A stretch of DNA of 46,427 nucleotides, taken from positions 1 to 46,427 of the forward strand of contig JAMQCK010000162.1 in NCBI GenBank assembly GCA_024196135.1, in the 5' to 3' direction. Under the pieces are notes generated by a model. The model had not been told where the DNA came from. It did not search any database and saw nothing but the letters and a program-made list of their open reading frames with translations. The position numbers and the translations under genes are program-made. This stretch comes from Pleurotus ostreatus/Saccharomyces cerevisiae fusant (Eukaryota; Opisthokonta). Positions 11,339 through 22,449 of the stretch are shown here, one piece after another. Each line of letters opens with the position of its first letter. Position 1 is the stretch's first letter.

Positions 11339-11823
11339 TAGGGCCTGACCGTGTGCACGGAAGATGTTCTCCGACCTCGCAAAACGCAGCCAAAAGTCTT
11401 CCAAAGGAAGACCGTTGGAAGATTGGCCACCATCACGCTTCATCACGCTTTGCCACGCGTCGTCACGCTGGCCATACCCGATGAGCAGGTCATCGCGCGG
11501 CGTGTCGCCTCGGGTCCCTTCGGGACATTTCGAGCAGCGTCAACGGTGCTACACCCTACGAAGTCGGATATGCATTCTTGTTACGCGCAAGCTGCTGGGC
11601 GCTTAGATACATTCACATTACCTCAAAATGTGAAAAACATCCGTCCGCGCCTGATCTGCGCGTTGTCGACGCGTCGAACAGCGGGCAGCAAGCACTCGGC
11701 GACGTCGAGGACATGAGTCGCCATCGCGCGGCTAGATGCCGCGACGTGACACTTGGGACTATCCGTGACTGGGTTTTCCGTCGGAAGATGTAAAACATCT
11801 TCCGTGCACACGATCAGGCCCTA
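11339..11823. mobile_element. TIR element (485 bp) with 30-bp inverted ends
   Basis: Ends of about 30 bp beginning TAGGGCCTGA are inverted copies with one or two mismatches (11339-11368 and 11793-11823). The outermost TA may be a duplicated TA target. The right end also holds a second perfect hairpin, CGGAAGATGT-AAA-ACATCTTCCG, at 11783-11805. No coding function is visible, so it is probably a non-autonomous element. Confidence 0.65.
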
Positions 11824-12160
11824 AGCTGATTCAAAATAATCCCACGATAAACGTGCGATAAGCGCCGGGGTATATCGAATCCCAGGTGTGGTGTCCGCAG
11901 AATTATGGAGCACCATCCGTACAAAAAATAGCCGCGGTGCCGCAGCCGCGTTTCAAGAAGCGCGTTTCCTCGTATCTTAGCTCTGAGGGCCGAAACGCGT
12001 ACCCTATGATACTCTAGTACTGGTCGTGACATCCACAAAGGTAGGAGAGCGTTGCTGTGCCCATGAACGGCAGGAAGAATCCCGCCGAAGACGTTCGGTG
12101 TTTGCCGAACAAGGGCCGCCGCGTTGGAGTTCGCTTCTACATCGACTCCATATGCGGTCC

Positions 12161-12468
12161 TACAGCAGGCGAAAGATCGTTAGAGGCGACAGCGCTGGTC
12201 GGGCGCGCGTGATCTGAGCTTCTGTGGAGTGCCTTCGGGCAACTAGAGGAAGGGAAGCGGAGACGTCTCTCCCTCGAAAGCCAGGCTTAATTTTATCGGC
12301 ATATGTGCTTCATTCGAGTTCCTAGCGTTACCGAGCGTTCTAAGTAGAAGAAGGTAGCCGGAGGCCTTGAGACGTGCTGGGGGAAAGCCTAACGTGTTGC
12401 TCCATCAAAGCACAGACTCCGCACGCTCCAAGAACGCTTTCGTCTCTAACAATCTTTCGCTTGCTGTA
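12161..12468. mobile_element. TIR element E6, copy 1 (308 bp)
   Basis: The ends are inverted copies of TACAGCAGGCGAAAGATCG extending through a GTTAGAG block, about 34 bp in all. The copy at 27532-27839 differs by only four substitutions (98.7% identical), so this family moved recently relative to its neighbours. The TA at each end may be the duplicated target. It has no coding capacity and therefore looks like a MITE. Confidence 0.8.
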
Positions 12469-12650
12469 ACCGATTCTCACTCAAAAAAATGGACTGCCTG
12501 CCATCTTGTGCAGCCTGAAGGAGACCTTGGGAACGCCTCGAAACCAGGTGGGCAGGACACCCCTGGTATGGTCTGTTGCTGGGCTTTGTAGCCGACGAGA
12601 CGGGAGGCATAAGATGTGTTGCGGAGTCTACGTGAGGGTATATGGATATA

Positions 12651-12833
12651 TTAGGGCCTGTTCGGGCAAAAGAAACACGTCGAAGCTACCCGACTTACCT
12701 GCCTTACAAGGCAGGTCAACGAAGATCGCCGAACTTTCGAGCGGTCGAGGCCTGACTTACTTGCCTTCAAAGGCAGGTAAGCAACGCAAGTTAGCTCACT
12801 ATGACGTGTTTCTGTTTCCCGAACAGACCCTTA
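12651..12833. mobile_element. Small TIR element (183 bp)
   Basis: The outer ends (TTAGGGCCTGTTCGGG at left, its near inverse at right) pair over about 30 bp, through AGAAACACGTC. The interior carries two stem-loops built on TGCCTT and AAGGCA. It lies wholly within the 11902-13130 element. Confidence 0.6.
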
Positions 12834-13219
12834 GGCATGTTTGTACCATCCCAGCGGTGATGAAGGACAATCCGAAGTCGGGGAACGCGGTCGAGACCTC
12901 GGAGCGAGCTCCGGAAATAGCGCCGGAGGTCCCTCCGGCATATGCCGAATAACTCGGAACGCCCACTACGCTGACTTTTCACCTTCAACAACCTATCTAA
13001 GGTCTGTGGAGTATGCAAACGCACCCAACATACATGCCCCGACGCTCAAAACTTGAAGACGAAGAAAGGCGCTTCCTCAAACGCGGCTGCGGCACCGCGG
13101 CTATTGTTTGTACGGATGGTGCTCCATACAGAATAGCGCCAAGCGCTGTTAGGCATGTAGCGCACTGATCGCAGCGGTGGAGGTTGTTGGCTGTTGTTGG
13201 TCCGTCATCGGTCCCTGTG

Positions 13220-13599
13220 TACAGCTGCGGAAATCATTGAATGGCCTGCCCCATTTGGGGACATCGCCGAGGTGGGCGTTCTGCGAGCTCAGACGATCTC
13301 GGAAGCCTCACAGAACGGTAGAGCGCCATCGAGAACCCCCGTCTAGATACCCACTTTGTCGACCGTCTCACTAAGGACCTCGCCATGAAACGTGCCGAAG
13401 GTCCTTAGGTTGCCCCAACGTCGTTTACCTCTAACGCCTTCCGCAAGGTTGGCCCGCCTCGCACAAAACTTCCGTAGATGAGGGTTTCTCACCACGCTCT
13501 AACGTTTCGTGAAGACATCGTATTTTCCGAGCTCGCGTAGTGCCCGCCTGGACGATTTTACCGAATGGGGAAGGTTCATCGGTGATGTCCGCGGCTGTG
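13220..13599 (+). mobile_element. TIR element E2, copy 1 (380 bp)
   Basis: It starts TACAGCTGCGG and ends with the imperfect inverse CCGCGGCTGTG. The inverted arms are about 110 bp each and include CGAGCTC and a GAACGGTAGAGCG block. Related copies are at 24801-26080 (interrupted) and 30546-30905 (opposite orientation). The E2 arms resemble those of E3, so the two are probably subfamilies of one element group. Confidence 0.7.
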
Positions 13600-13685
13600 C
13601 AGTGGCGGCCAGATCACTGTCAATTGCGCGCTGCCTTTTGCGTAAAAATCGCCGAGACGGGCGTTGGACGTGGTCAAAAAAAATC

Positions 13686-14433
13686 TATGAGGTCATTTTT
13701 TGGCAAAAACTACCGTGAGCATGGAAGTAAAAAGTGCGGCGTAAAAGTATCGCATAGAGCAGTAAGCAGAGAGTGAGGTAGTATATAGCTCGACACGTGT
13801 ACTCATGAGTGTACAGTGAGCACTTTTAAGTGTGATTTAAGTGCTTCAAATCGCGGCATGGCGGTCAGGAAGCTGCGCGAGCTGCGTTATGGGACGTCAC
13901 AGTGATTATCCCCGTGACATATCGGCAAAAGCCGACGTGGGACCTCCATTGAGGGTTTCCGGCCCTGCCTATCATTAGCCGGACATTATGTCTTCTGAGA
14001 ATATACAGGATGAGTGCTTATATGTCTGAAGAGAAGGAATTATTCCAAATGGGAATGGGTGAAGACCATTGGACTTGTTTAGAAGAACGTGGGAAAATAT
14101 TCCGGAGAAGGCCGTCGTCACACGAAGCCGTGACTGACCCCGCCAACCACCGACAACTTGGCGTCCGTGGAGGAACATTTCACTTCGTCGCATCAGGCGA
14201 GCACTCCAAAGGTTGGAGGACTCACTACTGCTCGAAAGAGAATGCACTGACGCGTACTGCACATCTCGCGCAGCGCTTCCTACAAGTGATCATATGCTTT
14301 TCGAAAGTACTTCGCTGCTTTTGATAAAGTGGATGCTTTTAGTACCCTCATCATGCTGTTTTTCGTGCTTTCGGTACTCATGTGATGCTATTATGTATGC
14401 TTCTGATGTTCTTTGCACAAAAAAGGCCCCATA
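13686..14433. mobile_element. TIR element E1, copy 2 (748 bp), inside E3
   Basis: Its ends are TATGAGGTC and GGCCCCATA, matching copy 1 at 3735-4472. The flanks AAAATC (13680-13685) and ATAATC (14434-14439) agree in 5 of 6 bases, which supports the 6-bp target duplication seen perfectly in copy 1. Because it interrupts E3, it inserted after E3 did. Confidence 0.75.
14010..14324 (+). CDS. Open frame carried by element E1 copy 2 (104 aa, uncertain)
   Basis: This frame is collinear with the 101-aa frame at 4061-4366, in the same phase and with matching ends, although the DNA has diverged by roughly a quarter. Conserved blocks are EEKE, W.C, RRRP.SHEAV.DP and FHFVAS. No family is recognised. If real, it may be a captured gene fragment or the remnant of an element protein. 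Confidence 0.3.
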   Translation: MSAYMSEEKELFQMGMGEDHWTCLEERGKIFRRRPSSHEAVTDPANHRQLGVRGGTFHFVASGEHSKGWRTHYCSKENALTRTAHLAQRFLQVIICFSKVLRCF

Positions 14434-14762
14434 ATAATCTGGCTCTGTCGCAGAATGGTAGAGCGAGTAGAGAAACACCGGGATACGAAATTTCAGGCGA
14501 AACGAGCGTATGTACTGTGAGATATGCGGATTGCCCTACGTGAGGGCATGTAGTGCCATAGGACACACCCTGACACGCTTTGTGAGCGTCAGGAGCACTC
14601 CCCCGCACAGCTGGTATGCGGACGGGGGTTTTCATGGATCTCTAACGTTCTATGAGGTTCTTGAGGCCCACCGAGCTCGTCAATACGCGCCTTGGCGATC
14701 TCTCCGACAAAGGCAGCGCGCAATTGATCTGGCCGCCACTGCATGCGCTACTCTATCTCATA

Positions 14763-15138
14763 TACTGTATCGGTATGTATGGAGGCAGCCGTAACGCGTA
14801 ACGGGGCCCAAAAAAAAAAACTGGCTATATGAGTTAGCGTAACGGATAACGAAGGGGTCGGTTGCCAACGCGCAGAATTGGTCGGAAATTCGATTATGTC
14901 CGGCGCTGCGCGCACGATCTTTTCGCTCGGGAAATAGGCTATTCGTGGTGTAACCGGTAGACAGTGTTGTTTCCTGACGCTGCACGTCGCCGTTTACCCC
15001 AAAAGCTACAAACCTTACCTTTAATGGTTGCCTATTTGACCAACTGCGACACCTAACGGAGGGTAGGCTGCCCACGTGCGAAGGGTTGTTAGCGTAACGC
15101 ACCCCCCGCCGGTTGCCTCCATACATACCGCTACAGTA
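14763..15138 (+). mobile_element. TIR element E7, copy 1 (about 376 bp)
   Basis: The ends pair as ACTGTA..GGTATGTATGGAGGCA and its inverse. An opposite-orientation copy lies at 32461-32828. It starts only 20 bp after E3 copy 1. A fragment of the same end, with GGCCCCGTTACGCATTATGG, follows at about 15148-15206 in inverted orientation, so part of a second copy is present. No coding frame is apparent. Confidence 0.65.
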
Positions 15139-15206
15139 ACCAACTTTTTTAGGCCCCGTTACGCATTATGGCTGCGCCTATACATATCCGTACAGGTTGT
15201 ATGCGC

Positions 15207-15610
15207 ACGCGAAGCTTTATCTTGCTGCTGTGCTGCATTATCCGCAGTCATCACAGGGGAGTAGTTATGCAGCGGCCTTGTCACTCACATCTTGCCCAGC
15301 ACACGCCTCATTTGTCCTAGTGTGCACCAATCAATTGAGACTCAGTCACAAAGCGTGACATTCTCACAAGCTGAAGCATGTTCTATTACATCCTGTCCCA
15401 CGCATCTGCGGGACTGCGTGCCGTAAACGACTCCCAAGGCATGTCCAATTGCATGTACGACATCGCGCCCTGGATTTCTCTCCCCATTCAAAGCCGGGGG
15501 CGACCCTATCCGACCCGCAGATACCCGGCCAGTTTAAATCATCGCGCGACGCCGTCTGTCCCCGTCTTACGCTTCCTTTCCTGCGGCTGCTCCTATACTA
15601 CCACTACAGC
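15207..15610. other. Upstream region of the ATP-grasp-like gene
   Basis: No gene or repeat is recognised. The last 60 bp before the ATG at 15611 are moderately pyrimidine-rich. The frame is open back to an ATG at 15449, but the residues between are low in similarity to ordinary protein, so the later start is preferred. Confidence 0.4.
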
Positions 15611-17538
15611 ATGCCCCCTGAGCTCGTGTTCTACTCCATCTGCATGCACAACTGCGGCCCTGGACGAAAATGCCCGGTTAACGCGACATCACCCCTCCTC
15701 AAAGAGTCGGGAAGCCGAGGTTGGGGACGCAAGCATGCTGCCTACAGACACGGTCCTGGAGCCCCTGGCTTTGAACACTGCGACCCGTCGTGCCCGGGCT
15801 TCTCACTTCCGCAGGACGACAACGGCGTACAGCCCGACTGCGTGCGGCCAGCGTGGGACGCGGAGACGAGAGAAGGTCGAAATCTGTGGACGGTTAATCC
15901 CACCCCAAAAATAGCAGGCGTCGACGCCAAACACCTGCCGACGAGGATGCAGGTCATCTTCGTACCGGACCCTCTGATGTCCCTTGGGGCTCACTCCCTA
16001 ACAAGACAAGGGGAGGGATTCCTCCATGTCTCCATCGTGCGCATGCCTGAGCGGAAAATAAACCAGATGCGCCAAGATGCGCCCGGAACGGTCTCCGTCG
16101 ACGTTCCGGACGACGTGCACCCGGATAGTCAGAGCGAAGCACCAGGGACCTTTGTAGTCGCCTTGTGGGAAATGGTGAGTAGGACGAGAGCGTTGCGATG
16201 CATGGCAGACCATTGATTACTTCCGTCCGTCCATTTTCCTCCTCATCGCAGGCTTATCTCACCGAGGCCATGCGAAATATGGACAAGCGCCACGGATCAA
16301 TTGAAGTCGTCGGCCTCGAGTACAAGCACTTCATCGAGGCGATCTTGAGCCCCTCTGAACACAAGGAGGTGTTTTCCAAGCTGCAGAGCGCGTCCATGAT
16401 CATCGGGGGGGCCGCGCTCAACGAGGACTGGACGTACGTTTGTGACGTGTGCTCTTAGGTGGGCGACTGTCAGCTGACCGTAAGTCTCGCAGGGTCTCAA
16501 ACTACGGCCTCCACGACGAGGAAGGTCTGAAAAGATACTTACGCAGTATGCAGGAGCTGCAGCGGACGACGGTCATCTTCCCCAATCCCCGCGACCTGCT
16601 TCTAGGAGGTCACAAGATTATCCTGACCAAGAACTTGGATCGCATCGCGCGAGAGCTCGGATCATCCAGGCCGAAGACATCTGTCACCACCGACCCCTCC
16701 ACGAACGAAACCGACTATCGCGTCGTCAAGCGCCCATACTCTGCTCGAGCGGAATGTGTCGTCGTGCGCGACGGCGACGAAGACCTTCGAGCGGACAATG
16801 TGCATACAGTAGGGTTGAAGTATCACAAGAAGCCGCCTGCAACCGCGTCGACGGGTTCGTCGCTGATCGACAAATATTGGCTCAGGCAGCCGTACATCCC
16901 GCAGCTACAGGACTGGCGTCTTGGTGAGCTTCGGTGCTTTGTCATCGGCGGGGTCGTCACCCGTATCATCCAAACTTCGCCCATGCCCGATGGAGGCACC
17001 TGGACGGAGCACATGAGCTCGGGCTGTCCCTCGTTACGACAGGGCTAGTAAGCACCTCTCCCCCTCGCGGTATCACTGTTGCTGACAATCTCTCTCCCTC
17101 TCCCTCTCCCTATATATATATTTCTCTCACTCTATCTCTTTCTCAAGCAACCTGTTCAGACATGCCTCCCATGTCGACGACCACAGCTGGGTCAGAGTCG
17201 GCACCGAGAGCAACTTGACGCACGTCCAGCTACAAGATGGGAGGAAGGAGCTCGAGAGCTTCGTCACCACTCATCTCCGGCGGCTCATCGAGAAGGAAAA
17301 GAGGGACGGTGATATGGACATCTCGGACCTCGAGCTCTTTTGCCGCGTCGACGTCGGCATCCTCAGGAGTGCCGCTCGGATGGACTACTTTATCCTGGAG
17401 GTGGAGAGAGGCCTAACCACGTGTCTCTTCTCATGGGCCAACAGTAGTCACGCGTACACGGACCTGAACACACTCGCTGCCCTGTTACCGTCGTGGTATG
17501 CCCGCCACGCGGCCACATTCCCTAGCGCAGACTTGTGA
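15611..17538 (+). CDS. ATP-grasp-like protein of unknown substrate (563 aa, 4 exons)
   Basis: Exons are 15611-16174, 16252-16433, 16493-17047 and 17148-17538. Introns are 77, 59 and 100 bp, in phases 0, 2 and 2; the second has a CTGAC branch-like site and the third a long pyrimidine tract and an AAG acceptor. Residues 1-70 are rich in Cys and Gly. Features that recall ATP-grasp enzymes are: YRVVKRPYSA at about 324-333, like the nucleotide-binding lysine strand; PYIPQL then GELRCFVIGG at about 382-402; and CRVDVGI to YFILEVERG at about 499-522, like the metal-binding Arg-Asp...Glu end. ATP-grasp enzymes join a carboxylate to an amine or thiol using ATP; the substrate here is unknown. The third acceptor site is the least certain point. 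Confidence 0.75.
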
Positions 17539-17722
17539 CTGCGAGTCATGTGATCGACCTTCATGTACTGTTAGTCTATGGCATCTGAATATATGACCGT
17601 TAGCTTCGGGACACTCGCAACGGTACGCTTCTTCGTACACTTCCTATGATGCAATAGAACAAGAAATTTTGTCGTACCAGCTGCAGCCCGGACATTGATT
17701 GACTGGGTGGCCTGAAGACGGG

Positions 17723-17935
17723 TTACACAAGCAAGGTGGGTGAAGGCTCGCTTTCCGGGATTTGCCGTCCTTGCCAATGGCCTGGGGACTTTACGGCAAT
17801 CTCCGCGACACAGTTCGACTTACGAGCTTTCCATATCTTCCGGCTCCCCTGCGTCCATGCCAGCAATTCCATGCTATCAGGATCAAAGTATCCGTACGCT
17901 CTTTCTTCCCGTCCTCCTGTATCTGTGGCCGACAT
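17723..17935 (-). CDS. Possible small protein or terminal exon (70 aa unspliced)
   Basis: The frame includes a natural-looking segment, AYGYFDPDSMELLAWTQGS followed by a basic RKIWKAR. A strong GTAAGT donor follows KAR, and a CAG acceptor 42 bp on keeps the frame, which would shorten the product to 56 aa. Upstream exons may exist but could not be joined. It could also be a relic; nothing identifies a function. Confidence 0.3.
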   Translation of the reverse strand: MSATDTGGREERAYGYFDPDSMELLAWTQGSRKIWKARKSNCVAEIAVKSPGHWQGRQIPESEPSPTLLV

Positions 17936-19013
17936 TCACAGAACGCAAGCCCCGCGGTATTGAGCATCAGACGACGCGGGTCAAGCCTGCCTCTAAGTAC
18001 AACTTACCCTATCAAGCGCATAGTTGTTCCTCGATCACGCCGAGGTCTACTTTGTCAAGCTGCAATGTATGTACTTATTCCCTCAGTATCACTGTAGATT
18101 CTGGACAATGTTCACGGGTGTGCCCTCCTCACGTGAAAAGTCACGATTTCGTTACGATTTTGCGTGACGAACGTTGAGAAGGCAGGTTTTTTGCGTGAGA
18201 GCTCACGCACCTCAGACTCACTCGGTGCGTGATCATCATGCGGAGAGGGTTGGCGTGACACGTGGGTCGCGATCATGGTCGTAGATCTTAGACTATCATT
18301 GTAGATCCTGGACAAAATTCAAGGGTGTGCTCTCCTCACGCACAAAAACGCGTGAAAAGTCACGCTTTCGTTACGATTTTGCGTGACGAACGTTGAAAAA
18401 GCACCCTTTTTGCGTGAAAGCTCACGCATCTCAGATTCACTCGGTGCGTGAGTATCATGCGGCGAGAGCTGGTGTGACGAAACGTGGGTCGCGAGGTGCG
18501 TGAGGTACCTGACTGGGTGTCACCCATGTGTTACTCGTCTGAATCTCGCTATCTCCGTGCCGAGTCTTGCCGCTGATCTCATCGCCGTGTTACCTAGCAC
18601 ATGCGCGGACGCGTCGACTTGACCTGTTCGGTTTATTCGGACCAATAGAGACGTGAGAGGGGCGATCCGTCTCAGCTATATACGCAGGTACGATATCTTT
18701 TGTGCTTTCCGTACTATATGGCTGCATGAGGTGTCGCCCAACCCGAGGCCGGCAAGTCCCGCCCAAAGATAAGCGGCCTTGATCCGTCGCCGCGTGATGG
18801 GCGTCACCCTCGTGAGCCTCGGGGCATTCGCGGGGTGCGTGAAGATGAGTGGTACACACAACCGGCAAAAGTCGACGCAGGGTTATCTACCTGCGTTAGA
18901 CGCAGCTAGTCTGCAGGGAGATCTAATCCAAGTCGCTAGTGAGGCTGCAACGAGGCGGGAGGCGTGCCGAACTGGTCGGATCGATACCGGAGCTCACGAC
19001 ATGTCACGACAAT

Positions 19014-20562
19014 GTCACGGTTCGACGTTCTTCCCACCAACCGCAATCCCTCGCCGTTATACTGTGATATTTCCTCTCCTGAGACTGTGATATATGGATA
19101 AGCTCATTGCTGTATCTCTCTTGTGGCGATTGCTCCTAGCTTCTCTTGAAAAGGGGACACACACCGGCTCTGCATGCCACAGTGTCTGGCACTTTGGTCC
19201 TCCTCCGATTCCCGCAATTACGTGTCGCAGCTAGGATGCTTTTGCCTCGTTCGGGCGCTACCTTACCGGCGCCCACGGCCTTTTCTTTCATTATGGTGGG
19301 CGCATCGTTTGTTGGCAGCACACGAACGAAGTTAGTGTCAAGCATCGAATCCGTATTTGTCTAATCCTTGGAAGCTACTTGGTGAGGAGGTCCCAATGTC
19401 GGAGTAGCTGACACGCAAGCCACGCTGCTTACAGCGACTATTTGTGACGTAGCTATATCCGCCCTCGAGTCATAGGACATGTATCCAGCAAGTCGCACAA
19501 AGCGTGGCGGGAGAGAGAGCAACAAGAAAACAACGGTCTCCATGCTGCCCCCTTCACATTCAGTTCAGTTACGTGCTATCCATGCCCATCCCATCGACGC
19601 AGAGGTCACCAATGACATCTATAGAATAGCGCTATAAATGACGTCCTCGAAACCCTCCCTCTCGATCCTTCTCTCCTCAACTCTACCTTCAAGTTGGATG
19701 GACTGTCGCCTTCAAGCGCGCTTTTTCTAGCTATCTATGCATATAGACCTCCTACACTCCTACCGCCACACCCCCCGCGTCCCGGACCTCCGACGGATCC
19801 CGCCCGTCCCTCCTTCATACCTCGGACCGCACCCCGTGCCCAAATTGTTCCACGACGCCTTTTTACAGTGAAGCGAGGAGAGGTATTCTCTCTACTACTC
19901 CTCGAGCATTCCGAGCCCGCCGTCGCATCTCAGAGCCCGAGTCGCGGGCGCACCTTTTTCTGTTTCAAGTGCTCGTATGGCGCCCCATCTTAAGCGCATT
20001 CAGCTTCTCACTGGAATTTACTTCGAGCATGCTCTTCTCGAAGGTCAATTACAACGAACAGACTGAGGAGCCCAACTTTGCGGCCAAATAGAAGCAGAAG
20101 CGTAGGAGAGCACTGCTGCACTGGCATGTTACTCCCCCGCGCCGACTGACCGATTTCGGTTCCCGCTTTCCGAGACAATCCACCCACGCGCCCTTCTTCG
20201 ATGCGCTCCGCAACCAAGATCCTCTCTTCCCGCCTCTCGCACTCCCTACCGCTACGATTGTCACACTTCAAAAAACGACGCGACTTAAGCACGCCTGCGA
20301 CTCGAGGCGCCTTATTGCATTACATCTTTATACGTATACCCCTTGTCTTTCCCAATGTGACTACTGATGCCGCTGCTGCATTACTCATGCCGTCAACTAG
20401 TATCTGACCGCGGCAGCCTTTGTGAATATATCAGCATGAAAGACAGGCTCAACATCTCAGCATATCTGCATCTACCTTATAGCTGAATTTGTAGTGGCAT
20501 TACCAAGGCGTCAAGCCGTTAACTGGAGCTACAGTGAAGCAAGTTGAACCGTGACAAAATTG
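19014..20562. other. Central loop of E8: no gene recognised
   Basis: A TATA-like CTATAAAT at about 19632 and a pyrimidine-rich tract precede a 99-aa frame at 19694-19993 that is rich in proline. The layout looks promoter-like, but the product has no recognisable feature. Other frames are short and overlap on both strands. Confidence 0.3.
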
Positions 20563-21662
20563 TGACATGTCATGTGCGCCGGCGTCGGTCCGGCTAGTTC
20601 GACACGCCTCCCGCCTCATTGCAGCCTCGCTAACGGCTTGGATTAGATCTACCTGCAGGCTAGCTGCGTCTAACGCAGGTAGATAAACCTGCCCTGTGTT
20701 TTGCCGGTTGTGACAATGTCACACTCATCACGCACCCCGCGTATGGTTGTAGATCTTGGACAGAATTCGTGGGTACTGACCCACGTCGAGACTCACGATT
20801 GCGTGAAGACCGTGACACTGTATCACCCATCTTCACGCACCCCGCGAATGCCCCGAGGCTCACGATAGTGACGCCCATCAGGTGGCGACGGATCAACGCC
20901 GCTTATCTCGCATCGGGACTTGCCGGGCCCGGGTTGGGTGACATCCTCTGCAGCCATGTATTACAGATGATGCAAAAGATACCGTACCTGCATATATATA
21001 TGAGATGGAATGCCCCTCTGAAAAGGCTTCACCACTTTGATTTCAGAGGACAGCCGGAGTAAATGGTAACAGACAATTAACGCGTCTGCGCACGTGTTAG
21101 ATAACACAACGATAAGATCAGCGGCAAACTTCGGCACGGAGATAGCGGGACTCCCTGGCGTACACGGCCGGACGGTGTTCGCAGGAATGAAGCACGAATC
21201 GCACTTGCAGAATGTCCTATGACGTTCGGCTGAAGTTAGTGAAGAATACGGTCGTAGGAATTTTTGCGACGGGGGGATTCGCGAAAAGTTGGGTGACGCT
21301 CCACAGTCCAGAACGCGGTCCGTCGCAGCATTTCCCAGCTGCAGCGCGCTAGTTGCCTTCTCTTGGGGTCATTTCCGTCGTTGTATTGACTATACATGCA
21401 TATTTATTGGGCTATCTAGTACATTTCAGACACTACTCTACTGCTTATCTACGTGTACCGAGGAGTGAGGGGGCGCAGCCACCGTGTCACGCTTTGAAGG
21501 AGCCTGTTCACGACTTCGTCTTTGCCTTCGCGATGCCGCGTGTCAGGCTGTGGGGAGGTCGTCAGGACTGGTCAAGTGCCGTGAGCAAGCGATGAGCTCA
21601 CCCAATTGCGCCGAACTTGTTGCTGGCAACGCTAGGAAGGCCTCGCGAAACCTACAATCGTT

Positions 21663-22177
21663 ATGAGTGACCGTTGGTTGTCGGAGAGAGGGCGGGAGAC
21701 TCACAGTGTCCAGGTTGACGACGCGCTCGTCGCGCCCTTCCTTCAGCTCGTGCGCGTTGTGTCGCCAGAGGACACGAAGGAGGTTGGCAGAACAATCACT
21801 TCACAAGTGAGACGCTGCCGACTGCGACGCAGGCCGAGCATTCTGCGCAGGCTCAAGCGGAGGGTGGAGGTCAGCGCACAAGACAGCGGGGACTTGGAGA
21901 TTTTCGACGCGCGGGTTGACGTTGCCGGAACTTTCCGGTGGCGCTCGTTGGCGTTGTTTGTGCATGGACCGCGCTCGCGACCGCTCAGATGTTGGGTCGA
22001 CGCGCTCAAGGTGCGCTGACGTTCGTTCATCAGCTTCGAGTGGGGCGGGACGTCTTGCAAAACATCTGCGAATGGGGCTTTCGCCGATTTTTGGCTTCAC
22101 GAAAGAAGATCACGAAGCATCAGGCAATAACAAATCGCATTCGCAGGAAAATATCCGAACGACGTCCAGCTGTGTAA
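21663..22177 (+). CDS. Overlapping uncharacterised open frames inside E8
   Basis: Two overlapping frames (21663-22019, 118 aa; 21938-22177, 79 aa) occupy the insert that splits the right arm of E8. The second has a hydrophobic start (VGVVCAWTALATAQML) and a basic tail (RIRRKISERR). A frameshift or intron may join them, but no clean junction was found. They may be a remnant of the element's own gene or chance frames. Confidence 0.2.
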
Positions 22178-22449
22178 CACACGGGTGACACCCACTCAGG
22201 TTCCTCACGCACCTCGCGACCCGCGTTCTGTCGCGTCGCATGATACTCACGCACCGAGTGAGTCTGAGGTGCGTGAGCTTTCACGCAAAAAGGGTGCTTT
22301 TTCAACGTTCGTCACGCAAAATCGTAACGAAATCGTGACTTTTCACGCGTTTTTGTGCGTGAGGAAGGCACGCCGGTGAATTTTGTCCAGAATCTACAGT
22401 GATATACGTGAAGATGGGTGATACATTAGAGCGTATTAGTGAGCATAAA

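Larger units (their letters stand above)
11902..13130. mobile_element. TIR element of about 1.2 kb with two smaller elements inside
   Basis: Positions 11902-11973 and 13059-13130 are inverted repeats of about 70 bp at roughly 85-90% identity, sharing GGAGCACCATCCGTACAAA and GCCGCGGTGCCGCAGCCGCG. The interior is mostly taken up by the E6 copy at 12161-12468 and a small TIR element at 12651-12833, so the host element is the oldest of the three. No open frame can be defended. Confidence 0.6.
13598..14743 (-). mobile_element. TIR element E3, copy 1, split by an E1 insertion
   Basis: The two parts (13598-13685 and 14434-14743) together match the intact 382-bp copies at 35520-35901 and 41096-41477; the second part is nearly identical to the 35520 copy. 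The ends read TGCAGTGGCGGCCAGATC and its inverse. E1 copy 2 lies exactly in the gap. The left end abuts E2 copy 1. Confidence 0.8.
18087..22404. mobile_element. Large inverted-arm element E8 (4.3 kb)
   Basis: Both outer ends are TATCACTGTAGATTCTGGAC in inverted orientation (18087 and 22404), and the match extends for about 200 bp at well over 80%. Further in, 18541-19013 and 20563-21150 are a second pair of inverted arms in register with the first. The left terminal block is duplicated in tandem (18087-18290 and 18297-18530). The right arm is interrupted by about 1 kb (21151-22174). The arms are rich in CACGCA and GTGAG hairpins. This is the structure of a foldback or long-TIR transposon. No convincing transposase is seen, and no target duplication is clear. 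Confidence 0.6.
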
